From the NCBI GenBank assembly GCA_910577685.1, contig CAJTOH010000021.1:1-64000 (forward strand): a DNA stretch of 64,000 nt, written 5' to 3'. The notes below the pieces were generated by a model. The model had not been told where the DNA came from and made no database searches. It worked only from the letters and a program-made list of their open reading frames with translations. This stretch comes from an uncultured Dorea sp. GTDB taxonomy: Bacteria > Bacillota > Clostridia > Lachnospirales > Lachnospiraceae. Below, in pieces: positions 8,890 through 17,670 of the stretch; position 1 is the first letter of the stretch; every line of letters starts with the position of its first letter. The translations under genes and the position numbers were made by a program.

Positions 8890-9675
8890 ATGGCAGAGAA
8901 GAAGAAAGAGATTGCGAAAGTAGTATCGCAGGAATTGCTTGCGGATGGGATCTATAGTATGTGGATTCAGACAGAGGTTTCCAGGACTGCAGGACCGGGG
9001 CAGTTTCTGTCCATATATACCAACGATGCAAGCAGGCTGCTTCCAAGGCCGATCAGTATCTGCGAGATTGATAAGGCCGGCGAAAGCGTGCGGGTGGTGT
9101 ATCGTGTGACGGGAGAGAATACGGGGACGAAGCAGTTCTCACAGATGGGAGCGGGAGATCCGATATCCGTAGTCGGCCCTCTTGGAAATGGTTTCCCGGT
9201 GGAGGAAGCGGAGGGGAAGCGAGCGCTGCTGATGGGCGGCGGGATTGGAGTCCCCCCCATTCTGGAGCTGGCGAAGCAGATGACGTGCGGGAAGAAGCAG
9301 ATTGTGGTCGGATATAGAGACGCCCATACGTTTTTGAAGGAAGAGTTTGAGCAGAACGGCGAGCTCTACATTTCCACGGAAGACGGAAGCGTGGGAACGA
9401 AGGGAAACGTACTGGACGCCATTCGTGAAAATAATCTGGAAGCGGATATTATCTACGCTTGCGGACCGACCCCGATGCTGCGGGCAATAAAGGAATATGC
9501 CGAAGAAAAAAAGATTGCATGCTATATATCTTTGGAGGAACGGATGGCATGCGGGATAGGGGCGTGTCTGGGATGCGTCTGCTCCACGAAGGAACGCGAT
9601 CATCACACGAATGTCCATAATACCCGGATTTGCAAGGACGGTCCGGTATTCCTGTCAACGGAGGTGGAGATCTGA
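8890..9675 (+). CDS. pyrK: Dihydroorotate dehydrogenase B, electron transfer subunit
   Basis: The 261-residue flavoprotein has an FAD-binding barrel with RPISICEI, an NAD-binding segment with GGGIGVPP, and a C-terminal cysteine cluster (CGIGACLGCVC plus a later ICKDG cysteine) for the [2Fe-2S] centre. It passes electrons from PyrD to NAD. Its stop codon overlaps the start codon of pyrD, as expected for subunits of one heterotetramer. Confidence 0.95.
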   Translation: MAEKKKEIAKVVSQELLADGIYSMWIQTEVSRTAGPGQFLSIYTNDASRLLPRPISICEIDKAGESVRVVYRVTGENTGTKQFSQMGAGDPISVVGPLGNGFPVEEAEGKRALLMGGGIGVPPILELAKQMTCGKKQIVVGYRDAHTFLKEEFEQNGELYISTEDGSVGTKGNVLDAIRENNLEADIIYACGPTPMLRAIKEYAEEKKIACYISLEERMACGIGACLGCVCSTKERDHHTNVHNTRICKDGPVFLSTEVEI

Positions 9676-10577
9676 TGAATATGAAAGTGAACATAGCGGG
9701 GGTGGAATGGAAGAATCCGGTTACCGTGGCCTCGGGAACTTTTGGTTCGGGAGCGGAGTATGCGGACTTTGTTGATCTGAATATGCTTGGAGCTGTGACG
9801 ACTAAAGGGGTTGCAAGCGTACCGTGGCCGGGGAATCCTACGCCGAGGGTGGCGGAGACCTGCGGCGGCATGATGAATTCTGTCGGCCTGCAGAATCCGG
9901 GAATAGATCTGTTCTGTAAGAGGGATATTCCGTTTCTTCGCAAATACGACACAAAGATTATCGTCAACGTATGCGGAAGATCCGAGGAAGATTACTGTGA
10001 AGTGGCAGAGCGCCTCGGCAATGAAGACGTGGATATGTTAGAGATCAACATCTCCTGCCCCAACGTGAAGGAAGGCGGGATTGCTTTTGGACAGAATCCG
10101 AAAGCTGCAGAGAAGATTACCAGGGCGGTCAGGAAGTATGCCAGACAGCCCGTAATTATGAAACTTAGCCCTAACGTGACTGATATAGCCGAGATGGCGA
10201 GGGCCGTGGAGGCGGGGGGAGCAGATGCGGTGTCCCTGATTAACACGCTGACCGGAATGAAGATTGATATACGTAGAAGAACATTTGTTCTGGCGAACCG
10301 GACCGGGGGCGTGTCCGGTCCTGCAATTCATCCGATCGCCGTGCGCATGGTCTATCAGGCGGCGAAGGCGGTAAAGGTTCCGGTCATCGGTATGGGAGGA
10401 ATCGCTTCCGCCGAGGATGCCATTGAGATGATGCTTGCAGGAGCCTCCGCCGTATCCGTAGGGACGGCGAATTTTCATAATCCGGCCGTAACAATGGAGA
10501 TTGTGGAAGGGATAGGGGCTTATCTTAAGGAGAACCACATAGAAGACGTGGGCGAATTAGTCGGAGCGGTGAGTTAG
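9675..10577 (+). CDS. pyrD: Dihydroorotate dehydrogenase B, catalytic subunit (class 1B)
   Basis: The 300-residue FMN enzyme has NPVTVASGTFG at the N-terminus, the catalytic-loop Cys in NISCPNVKEGG as in class 1B enzymes, and phosphate-binding GMGGI and VGTAN segments near the C-terminus. It oxidises dihydroorotate to orotate with NAD through PyrK. The ATG at 9675 overlaps the pyrK stop and follows GGAGGTGGAG; the longer frame start at 9630 lies inside pyrK. The normal next gene, pyrE, is absent. Confidence 0.95.
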   Translation: MNMKVNIAGVEWKNPVTVASGTFGSGAEYADFVDLNMLGAVTTKGVASVPWPGNPTPRVAETCGGMMNSVGLQNPGIDLFCKRDIPFLRKYDTKIIVNVCGRSEEDYCEVAERLGNEDVDMLEINISCPNVKEGGIAFGQNPKAAEKITRAVRKYARQPVIMKLSPNVTDIAEMARAVEAGGADAVSLINTLTGMKIDIRRRTFVLANRTGGVSGPAIHPIAVRMVYQAAKAVKVPVIGMGGIASAEDAIEMMLAGASAVSVGTANFHNPAVTMEIVEGIGAYLKENHIEDVGELVGAVS

Positions 10578-10614
10578 CTCATCATTCTAAAAGAAAAAGG
10601 AGAACGAGCAGGAC

Positions 10615-11586
10615 ATGAGGATTGGAATTCTAGGAGCGGGCGGTATAGCTCATAAGATGGCAGAGACTGTGGGCGGCATGGAAGAAGCGGAGGTATACGC
10701 GGTGGCGTCCAGAAGCCTTGAAAAAGCAGAAGATTTCGCAAAACAGTATCAGATTCCCAAGGCATACGGAAGCTACCGGGAGATGGCGGCGGATCCATCC
10801 GTGGACCTTGTTTATGTCGCTACGCCTCACTCACATCACTACGAACACGTAAAGCTGTGTCTGGAACACGGCAGACATGTACTCTGTGAGAAAGCATTTA
10901 TGATTAACAGCAGTCAGGCAAAAGAGGCTGTGAGGATGGCAAGGGAGAAGAAGCTGCTTCTGGCGGAAGCAATCTGGACGCGGTATATGCCTTCCCGAAC
11001 GATAATACGCGAGGCTGTGGAGAGCGGGATTATCGGCGGGGTTACTTCTCTGACGGCGAATCTCGGGTATGTGATAAAGCATAAAGAACGTCTGGCCAAG
11101 TCTGAGCTTGGCGGAGGGGCTTTGCTGGATCTGGGGGTCTATCCCATTAACTTTGCATTGATGGTATTCGGGGAGGATTATCGGGACGTTTCGGCGCAGG
11201 CTGTTTTATCTGATCAGGGGGTAGATCTTCAGAATAGTATTACGCTTGGGTGGGCGGACGGGAGGATGGCCGTCTTACATTCTAATATGCAGGCCCTCAC
11301 GGACCGCAGAGGTATCATCCATGGCGATAAAGGATATCTTGTTGTCGAGAATATCAATAACTGTGAAGCCCTCAGCGCCTATGATCTTGACAGGAAGCTG
11401 CTTCGCCGGTACGGGATACCGAAACAGATCAGCGGATATGAGTACGAGGTGGAAGCGTGCCGAAGGGCTATTGAAAACGGAGCGGTCGAATGTGAAGAGA
11501 TGCCGCTTGCGCACAGCGTAGCCGTAATGGAATTGCTGGACCGGATACGGGAGATTTTGGGAATACATTATGACTGCGAGGACTAA
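10615..11586 (+). CDS. Gfo/Idh/MocA family NAD(P)-dependent oxidoreductase
   Basis: The 323-residue protein opens with a Rossmann motif GILGAGGIAHK and has the family CEKAF segment in the place of the usual EKP. It then follows the Gfo/Idh C-terminal fold with GGGALLDLGVYP. The pattern is closest to the dihydrodiol dehydrogenase / glucose-fructose oxidoreductase-like group. Substrates of this group are sugars or cyclic polyols, and specificity cannot be read from sequence. It is the last gene of the pyr block, 37 bp after pyrD with its own AGGAG-like site, and ends at a long hairpin. No pathway partner is adjacent. Confidence 0.8.
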   Translation: MRIGILGAGGIAHKMAETVGGMEEAEVYAVASRSLEKAEDFAKQYQIPKAYGSYREMAADPSVDLVYVATPHSHHYEHVKLCLEHGRHVLCEKAFMINSSQAKEAVRMAREKKLLLAEAIWTRYMPSRTIIREAVESGIIGGVTSLTANLGYVIKHKERLAKSELGGGALLDLGVYPINFALMVFGEDYRDVSAQAVLSDQGVDLQNSITLGWADGRMAVLHSNMQALTDRRGIIHGDKGYLVVENINNCEALSAYDLDRKLLRRYGIPKQISGYEYEVEACRRAIENGAVECEEMPLAHSVAVMELLDRIREILGIHYDCED

Positions 11587-11602
11587 CAATCAGTGAGAAT
11601 TA

Positions 11603-11652
11603 TATCAGGGCTGCATAGAAAGGATATCTGACATTTCTATGCAGCCCTGATA
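11603..11652. terminator. Long hairpin between convergent genes
   Basis: A perfect 19-bp stem (11603-11621 with 11634-11652) with a 12-nt loop separates the oxidoreductase from the convergent chemoreceptor. T-runs are short on both strands, so efficiency is uncertain, but the place and strength suggest a bidirectional terminator. Confidence 0.7.
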
Positions 11653-11676
11653 AATTACTTACCTGTGAAGGATTAC

Positions 11677-13356
11677 TTACCTGCGAAGCTGGAACTTCTG
11701 AACCGATCTCTTTAGTTCATCCGCCTGTTTATAGAGTTCACTTGCAGAGGAAGCGGATTTCTCCGCAGTCACCGTGTTGGTATGAACCACATCGGAGATC
11801 TGGTTGATACCTGCCGTAAGCTGTTCAAGAGATATTGACTGCTGCTGTGCGGAATCCGCAATCTTCTGCACCAGTTCCGCCGTGTTCTGGGAACCGGTAA
11901 CACCGATAGAGAGGGCGTCCGTGGTATCGCCGGACAGGGACGTTCCATGTCTTACAAGTTCCATGGAATTCTCAATCAGCTTTGTAATATCCTTTGCGGC
12001 AATCGAACTCTTATTTGCAAGGCTCTGGACTTCATCTGCAACAACGGCGAAACCTTTTCCGAGATTTCCTGCGCGGGCCGCCTCCACCGAAGCGTTAAGG
12101 GCCAGAATATTGGTCTGGAAAGAAATATCTTCAATAGTCTTGATGATTCCGCTGATCTGCATGGAAGATTCGGAAATATCCTGCATGGCGGAGGTCAGCT
12201 CCTCCATCTTTTTGCTGCACGCCTGCAATTGTCCGGCAAGATCAATCGAGGATCTTCTTGCATCGTCCGCATCCTGGGAGGTAGACTTTACCTGTCCGGA
12301 CAACTCCTGAATACTTGCGGATAATTCTTCGATGGCGGAAGCCTGCTCTGTTGCGCCGTTTGAAAGGATCTGTGCGTCGGACGCTACCTGCTCCGACTCG
12401 TCGGATACAAGACCGGCGGTCTGGTTGATCTGTAACAGCGCGTAATTCAGGGAGTCGAGAATCTGGCCGAGAGCCTTCTGAATCGGAAGGAATTCACCGA
12501 GATAATTATTGTCAATGGTAAGATCCATCTTGCCTGTCGCCATCTGCGCCAGCTTGGAATCAATATCATGTATGTACTTTTTCAGCTCGCTTTTCGTCTC
12601 ATGAATAGATTCTACAAGCATCCCGATCTCGGAAGTGTCCGATTCCAGCGCGAAATCCGCGGAAAGATTCCCTGTGGAGATCTCGCTCATCTGATCCCGC
12701 ACCGCGATGATCGGTTTGAGGATACGCTTACGGGTAACGTACATTACTATCAACTGTATACATCCTACCACAACCATGGACAAGACGATGAGCGTCCGGA
12801 TGATTGCGGCGCGTTGATTAAGCCTGCGGATATCCTCCTTCGTTCTCGTATCCAGAGCAGAGAGGAATTCCTCTTTTATCGCGTTAATCTGAGTGATAGC
12901 CGTGCTGTAATCCGTGCCGTACACGTAATCCAGAGCTTCCTGAAGATTCCCTTCCTGCACATTCTTCATGGCGTTTTCTTCTAATGGAACCAGATTGTTG
13001 GACAAGGCCGCCATCTCGTCGATCATGGACTGCTCTTCGTCCGTAATACCGATCTCCTGCATGGCCGCAACTCCCAGATCGCGGTTCTTTAGGTTATTGA
13101 TCTCATTAAAGTAGTTGTCGTAGTGCTCCTGATCTCCGGTTGCGGAATAGGCGCGCACCTCGTTGGTCAGATAGGCGGAGCCGTTCATAAAACGGTTAGC
13201 GTTATAGGTCAGATCAAAACGGGATTCATTGTCTTTGCTGAGCCTCTGATTCTCTTTGGTATAAAAAATCAGAAGAATGATCGTCAGGATGAGGGCAAGA
13301 ATAGATATGCCGTTCAGGATGGCGATAAGTTTTGATTGTTTCATTGCTTTTTTCAT
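11677..13356 (-). CDS. Methyl-accepting chemotaxis protein (transmembrane receptor)
   Basis: The 559-residue receptor has a transmembrane helix at about 8-30, a four-helix-bundle-like extracellular sensor (31-180), a second transmembrane helix (about 187-208), a HAMP segment, and an MCP signalling domain with the hairpin tip NILALNASVEAARAG and GKGFAVVADEVQSLA. It would bind a ligand outside and control CheA. The ATG at 13356 is preferred because AAAGGAG lies 8 nt away; the ATG at 13362 is too close. A paralogue of the same length lies at 14954-16633. No che genes are in the window. Confidence 0.9.
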   Translation of the reverse strand: MKKAMKQSKLIAILNGISILALILTIILLIFYTKENQRLSKDNESRFDLTYNANRFMNGSAYLTNEVRAYSATGDQEHYDNYFNEINNLKNRDLGVAAMQEIGITDEEQSMIDEMAALSNNLVPLEENAMKNVQEGNLQEALDYVYGTDYSTAITQINAIKEEFLSALDTRTKEDIRRLNQRAAIIRTLIVLSMVVVGCIQLIVMYVTRKRILKPIIAVRDQMSEISTGNLSADFALESDTSEIGMLVESIHETKSELKKYIHDIDSKLAQMATGKMDLTIDNNYLGEFLPIQKALGQILDSLNYALLQINQTAGLVSDESEQVASDAQILSNGATEQASAIEELSASIQELSGQVKSTSQDADDARRSSIDLAGQLQACSKKMEELTSAMQDISESSMQISGIIKTIEDISFQTNILALNASVEAARAGNLGKGFAVVADEVQSLANKSSIAAKDITKLIENSMELVRHGTSLSGDTTDALSIGVTGSQNTAELVQKIADSAQQQSISLEQLTAGINQISDVVHTNTVTAEKSASSASELYKQADELKRSVQKFQLRR

Positions 13357-13600
13357 TTGCATTACTCCTTTACATTTTGTTGCTTAACGCTCATTATAAG
13401 TTTGAATCAGCGATACATTCCCCTATGTACGGTCTGATTTATCTCAAAATGAAACTGATATTTTAATTATACCATTTACACGGTTGCTTCACAATTATTT
13501 ATAGTAAAAAACAATAATTTTCTTACTTGTATATTATTTGGATTTGTGATAAAGTAAAAACCGTTTTGAATTCTTTTTATTTTCAGGGAGGAATGTTATC

Positions 13601-14839
13601 ATGGATTACAACAGGATTGTGCAGATGATCCTCGATGTAGGAGAGGAGATGCTGCGAAGCGGCGCGGAGAATTTCCGGCTGGAAGACAGCCTTTACAGAA
13701 TGTGTAAGAGCTATGGGTTTAAAAGATATGATGTGTATGCTATTCCAAGTAACCTCCAGATAACGGTGGAGACGCCGGAAGGAGAGATTATCACGCAGAT
13801 CCGCCATATTGAGTCGACTGATATTGATTTTGACCGTCTGGATTATCTGAATAACCTGTCGAGATATGTCTGTGCGAATAAGCCGGATGAGAAAGTGTTC
13901 AGGGAGAAGTTTCAGGAGGTATTAGACCGGGAAGAGCAGCATCCGGCGGTGAAGTATTTCGCCGGCGTCATGGGAGGCACCGGATTTGCGGTATTCTTCG
14001 GGTGCAACCTTACGGACGCGGTCGTAGCGGTAATCGTTTCTCTGATGATCGTGGTGGTGGGGGACTGGCTCGGAAAGAGGGAGAGTAATCTGTTGGTTTA
14101 CAATATGATACTGTCCTTCCTGTCGGAGATGATTATACTGACGGCGATCCGTTTTGGGATCGGCAGTCATCCCGACCGGGTTATGATCGGGATCGTAATG
14201 CTGCTTATCAGCGGCCTTGGCGTGACCAACGGAATCCGGGACGTGCTGCAGAGAGATTTCATATCCGGCGCGCTCCATATTATGAATTCCATGCTGGGAG
14301 CCGCCGGTATTGCGTTCGGTATTGCCCTTGCGATTATGCTCCTTGACGGCGCGGCGTCGGAAGGCTTCATCCTGAACCACAATATACCGATTCAGTTAAT
14401 ATCCTGTACGATCGCATGTATCGGGTTCGCCTTGTGGTTTAAAATAAGGGGGCGTCAGGTTCTTTATTCGGGTATCGGCGCTTTCTTTACGTGGGGGATC
14501 TATATCGTGGTCTACGACCTGCGGCCAAGTAATTTTCTGGCGACGCTGGTGGCGGCGGTATTCGTTGCGTTTTATGCCTTTTTCATGTCCAGAATCAACA
14601 AGGCGCCGTCTACCATCTTTCTCACTGCGTCGGTGTTCCCGCTGATTCCGGGACCTAACCTGTACTATATGATGTATGGATGCGTGAGCAAGGATGTCCC
14701 TCTTGCTTTCGGGGAAATGATGGTGCTGTTTGCAACCTGTCTGGCCATTGCGTTTGGGTTTATTATCGTGGACGTTGCGTCCAGAAGTATCATGTACATG
14801 ATGAAGACGGATTATCATGTGGGAAAGAATCCGAGGTAA
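13601..14839 (+). CDS. ThrE-type threonine/serine exporter family protein (fused two-domain form)
   Basis: The 412-residue protein joins an N-terminal ThrE (DUF1212-like) domain with a cytoplasmic head and several membrane helices (about 1-255) to a C-terminal ThrE_2 (DUF3815-like) membrane domain (about 265-400) containing PLIPGPNLYYM. In many Firmicutes these are two separate genes, so this is the full-length fused form. The family exports threonine and serine. The ribosome site GGGAGGAATG lies before the ATG. It sits between two oppositely oriented chemoreceptors and about 10 kb from sstT, tdh and kbl, which fits a local theme of threonine handling, though substrate is inferred from family. 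Confidence 0.85.
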   Translation: MDYNRIVQMILDVGEEMLRSGAENFRLEDSLYRMCKSYGFKRYDVYAIPSNLQITVETPEGEIITQIRHIESTDIDFDRLDYLNNLSRYVCANKPDEKVFREKFQEVLDREEQHPAVKYFAGVMGGTGFAVFFGCNLTDAVVAVIVSLMIVVVGDWLGKRESNLLVYNMILSFLSEMIILTAIRFGIGSHPDRVMIGIVMLLISGLGVTNGIRDVLQRDFISGALHIMNSMLGAAGIAFGIALAIMLLDGAASEGFILNHNIPIQLISCTIACIGFALWFKIRGRQVLYSGIGAFFTWGIYIVVYDLRPSNFLATLVAAVFVAFYAFFMSRINKAPSTIFLTASVFPLIPGPNLYYMMYGCVSKDVPLAFGEMMVLFATCLAIAFGFIIVDVASRSIMYMMKTDYHVGKNPR

Positions 14840-14885
14840 ATGCCGGTCTGAGCCGGACAGGAGAGAGCGGGATAAAAGATAGAAA

Positions 14886-14930
14886 AAAGACCGGGCAGGA
14901 GATGAGAGTTCATTTTCAGCCCGGTCTTTC
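14886..14930. terminator. Bidirectional terminator between thrE-like gene and chemoreceptor 2
   Basis: Arms AAAGACCGGGC (14886-14896) and GCCCGGTCTTT (14919-14929) pair perfectly. A T-run on the minus strand fits termination of the convergent receptor; the plus-strand tail is shorter. Confidence 0.8.
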
Positions 14931-14953
14931 TATGTATCATTGAAGGAATATTG

Positions 14954-16633
14954 TTATCGGCGAAGCTTAAACCGCTGTACGGATTGTTTGAGTTCGCCTG
15001 CCTGTCTGTAAAGCTCGTTCGCAGAGGATGCGGATTTCTCCGCGGTGTTCGTGTTCGTCTGGATTACGACGGAGATCTGTTCCACGCCTGCCGTAAGCTG
15101 CTCTAACGACAATGCCTGCTGCTGTGCGGAATCGGCGATCTTCTGGATCAGGTCCGCGGTACTCTGAGCGCCTGATACGCCGACAGAGAGGGCCGAGGTC
15201 GTCTCGTTAGACAGAGATGTTCCATAATCCACAAGTTCGATGGAGCGTTCGATCAGCTCCGTGATATCCTGAGCCGCGTCTGCGCTCTTGTTTGCAAGGC
15301 TCTGCACTTCGTCGGCTACGACCGCAAAGCCTTTGCCGGAAACGCCCGCCCGCGCCGCTTCAATGGAAGCGTTGAGCGCCAGAATATTCGTCTGGAAGGA
15401 GATATCCTCAATCGTCTTAATAATCCCGCTGATCTGTTTGGAAGAGTCGGAGATGTTCTCCATAGCGGAGGTTAGTTTCTCCATCTGCTTGCTGCACGCA
15501 GTTAGCTGCTGGGCTGAATCGATGGAAGTCTTTCGTGCCTGATCAGCGTCCTGGGAGGTAGAATTCACCTGTCCGGCTATTGCCTGAATACTTGAGGAAA
15601 GCTCCTCGATGGCGGAGGCCTGATCTATGGCGCCGTCCGAGAGTACCCGCGAGTCGGAAGCCACCTGCTCGGATTCATCGGAAACGAGTCTGGCAGTCTG
15701 ATTGATCTGGGACAGCGCGTGGTTCAGAGAATCTAAGATCTGCCGCAGCGCATTCTGGATCGGCAGGAATTCTCCGATATAATCCGTGTCGATTGCAAGA
15801 TCCATGCTGCCTTTTGCCATCTGGGCCAGTTTGGAATCAATATCGTGTATGTACTGTTTTAATACGGTCTTTGTTTCGTGGATGGAATCTACCAGCATAC
15901 CAATCTCGGAGGTATCTGGCTCAAGCGGAAATTCCGCCGAGAGGTTTCCTCTGGAAATCTCGCCCATCTGATCCCGCACCGCAATGATTGGTTTTAGGAT
16001 ACGTTTGCGGGTTACTGACATAATAAATAGCTGTATGATGATCACAAGGATCAGAGACGCAAACAGCAGGATCCGGATGATCATGGAGCGTGTGTTCAGC
16101 TGTTGGATCTGCTTTAGGGTTCTTGCCTCCAGGGCAGAGAGAAATTCTTCTTTCAGTTCATTGACCTGAAGGATAGTCGTATTATATTCGTCTCCGTATA
16201 CATAGTCTAATGCCTCTTGGAGGTCTCCTTCTTGTACATTCTTCATGGCGTTTTCTTCGAGGGGAACCAGGTCGTTGGAAAGTGAGGACATCTGGTCGAT
16301 CATGCCCTGCTCTTCGGCCGTGATACCAATCTCCTGCATGGCGGCGACGCCCGCCTCCCGGTTTTTCAGATTGTTGACTTCGTTCTGGAAATTATCATAG
16401 TGGGTCTTGTCCCCTGTGGCAGCGTAGGCGCGCACTTCCTCCGTCAGATAGGTAGAGCCGTCCATAAACTGATTCGCATAGTGTGTCAGGTCATATCTGT
16501 CTTTATTATCTTCCTAAAGCTGGCTGTTCGCATTGGCGTAAACTAGCAGGAGCAATGCCATTAAAACCATTGCAAAGATGGATATGCCGTTCAGGATTGT
16601 GATGAGCTTAGATTGTTTCATTGCCTTCTTCAT
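14954..16633 (-). pseudogene. Chemoreceptor paralogue interrupted by an amber stop at codon 40
   Basis: Reading from ATG at 16633 gives MKKAMKQSKLITILNGIS, nearly identical to the receptor at 11677-13356, then TAG at 16516-16514 (codon 40), then an open frame to 14954. Without the stop it would be 559 residues, the same as its paralogue, with a sensor, HAMP and the signalling tip NILALNASIEAARAG. The stop falls just after the first transmembrane helix. Internal starts such as the ATG at 16465 would give a protein without that helix. The rest of the frame is intact, so this is a recent nonsense mutation, a sequencing error, or an unusual recoding; the first two are likelier. Confidence 0.8.
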
Positions 16634-16729
16634 TTGACTTCTCCTTCTTTCCATAAAAAATCCGATTATCACACATACCTAGTTTACAAAAAAACAGGAA
16701 GAATTTCAATAGTTCGGAGAGATTTTATC

Positions 16730-16758
16730 TTGACAGCAAATAGAGTGTGTATTAAATT
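16730..16758 (+). promoter_or_regulatory. Promoter of the YczE-like gene
   Basis: TTGACA (16730-16735) is followed after 17 nt by TAAATT (16753-16758). The palindrome CAGTTTAAACTG (16764-16775) lies just downstream, near the expected transcription start, and could be a repressor operator. Confidence 0.5.
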
Positions 16759-16790
16759 ATTTACAGTTTAAACTGCAAAGGAGGAAGGTT

Positions 16791-17414
16791 ATGAAATTCC
16801 CGGAGAATTTTAAGAGGCGGGTACTGATGACGACGGCCGGCGTGGTGTTATGTGCGGTCGCCGTCGGATTCTTTAAGTGTTCGCTGTTTGGCGTAGATCC
16901 GTTTCAATGTTTTGCTCAGGGCGTATGGGGGCGTTTTTTTAAGACGAATTTTTCTTACGGCATCTTCTATACGGCGCTGAGCGGCATTATGCTGGTTATA
17001 GATTTGGTTATAGCCAGAAGCTACATGGGTGTGGCTACTCTTGTTAATATGTTCCTGACAGGCTATATTGTAGATTTTGCAAGCGGGGTGATTACACATT
17101 TTGTCCCTGAGCCGGATCTGGCGGTACGGGTTGTATTCCTTGCAGTTGCGGTTCTGGTGATGTGTTTTGCGTCCTCCCTCTATATGACTTCTAACTTAGG
17201 CGTCTCTGTCTATGATGCGATTCCGATCGTTATCGCCGAGAAAAGGGGGGTCCCGTTCAAATTTGTCCGGATTGCATGCGATCTGCTCTGCGTTATCATA
17301 GGGACGCTGGCGGGGCTGATGCCCGGAGTCGGTACTCTGATTACTGCGTTTTTCATGGGACCGTTGATAGAATTCTTTAATTACAGCTTTTCCGAGCCGT
17401 TTCTTAATAGATAA
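16791..17414 (+). CDS. YczE/YyaS/YitT-family integral membrane protein
   Basis: The 207-residue protein has about five hydrophobic helices and the family-like segments GFFKCSLFGVDPFQCF near the N-terminus and SNLGVSVYDAIPI in the middle. It resembles the YczE family of small membrane proteins, whose biochemical function is not established. The gene stands alone with its own promoter, a 12-bp palindrome that could bind a repressor, and a terminator. The ribosome site AAAGGAGGAAGG is strong. A link with the adjacent chemoreceptors or opp operon cannot be shown. Confidence 0.7.
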   Translation: MKFPENFKRRVLMTTAGVVLCAVAVGFFKCSLFGVDPFQCFAQGVWGRFFKTNFSYGIFYTALSGIMLVIDLVIARSYMGVATLVNMFLTGYIVDFASGVITHFVPEPDLAVRVVFLAVAVLVMCFASSLYMTSNLGVSVYDAIPIVIAEKRGVPFKFVRIACDLLCVIIGTLAGLMPGVGTLITAFFMGPLIEFFNYSFSEPFLNR

Positions 17415-17439
17415 TTTTCTTAAATTTTTATAAAGATTA

Positions 17440-17472
17440 AAGGGATTTCGGAGTCGGAATCCCTTATTTTTA
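17440..17472 (+). terminator. Intrinsic terminator after the YczE-like gene
   Basis: Arms AAGGGATT (17440-17447) and AATCCCTT (17458-17465) are followed by ATTTTTA. Confidence 0.75.
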
Positions 17473-17526
17473 GCTATTTTCATGAATTTACCAGCCATAT
17501 ATCGCAGATTGTTTGTCATTGTTTTC

Positions 17527-17612
17527 TTGACTAGTCCGCTTTAACGTGCTAAAATAAATGAGATTTATTTTTATTTTCACGAAAACTAACGTTAATAGAA
17601 TAACGTTATAAT
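17527..17612 (+). promoter_or_regulatory. opp operon promoter region with paired TAACGTTA operators
   Basis: TTGACT (17527-17532), a 17-nt spacer and TAAAAT (17550-17555) form a strong promoter. Downstream lie two identical 8-bp palindromes TAACGTTA (17587-17594 and 17601-17608), start to start 14 bp apart, and the second overlaps TATAAT (17607-17612). This arrangement looks like a repressor-binding region. Confidence 0.55.
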
Positions 17613-17670
17613 GAAGATAGGAAGAATCAATATAGGTACGAGCTAATCAACTATAAAAAGGAGGATCTTT

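Noticed and set aside
16514..16516. TAG read as pyrrolysine or other recoding in the chemoreceptor
   Set aside because: Chemoreceptors are not known to use it, the paralogue has a sense codon, and no pyl genes are in the window; mutation or error is simpler.
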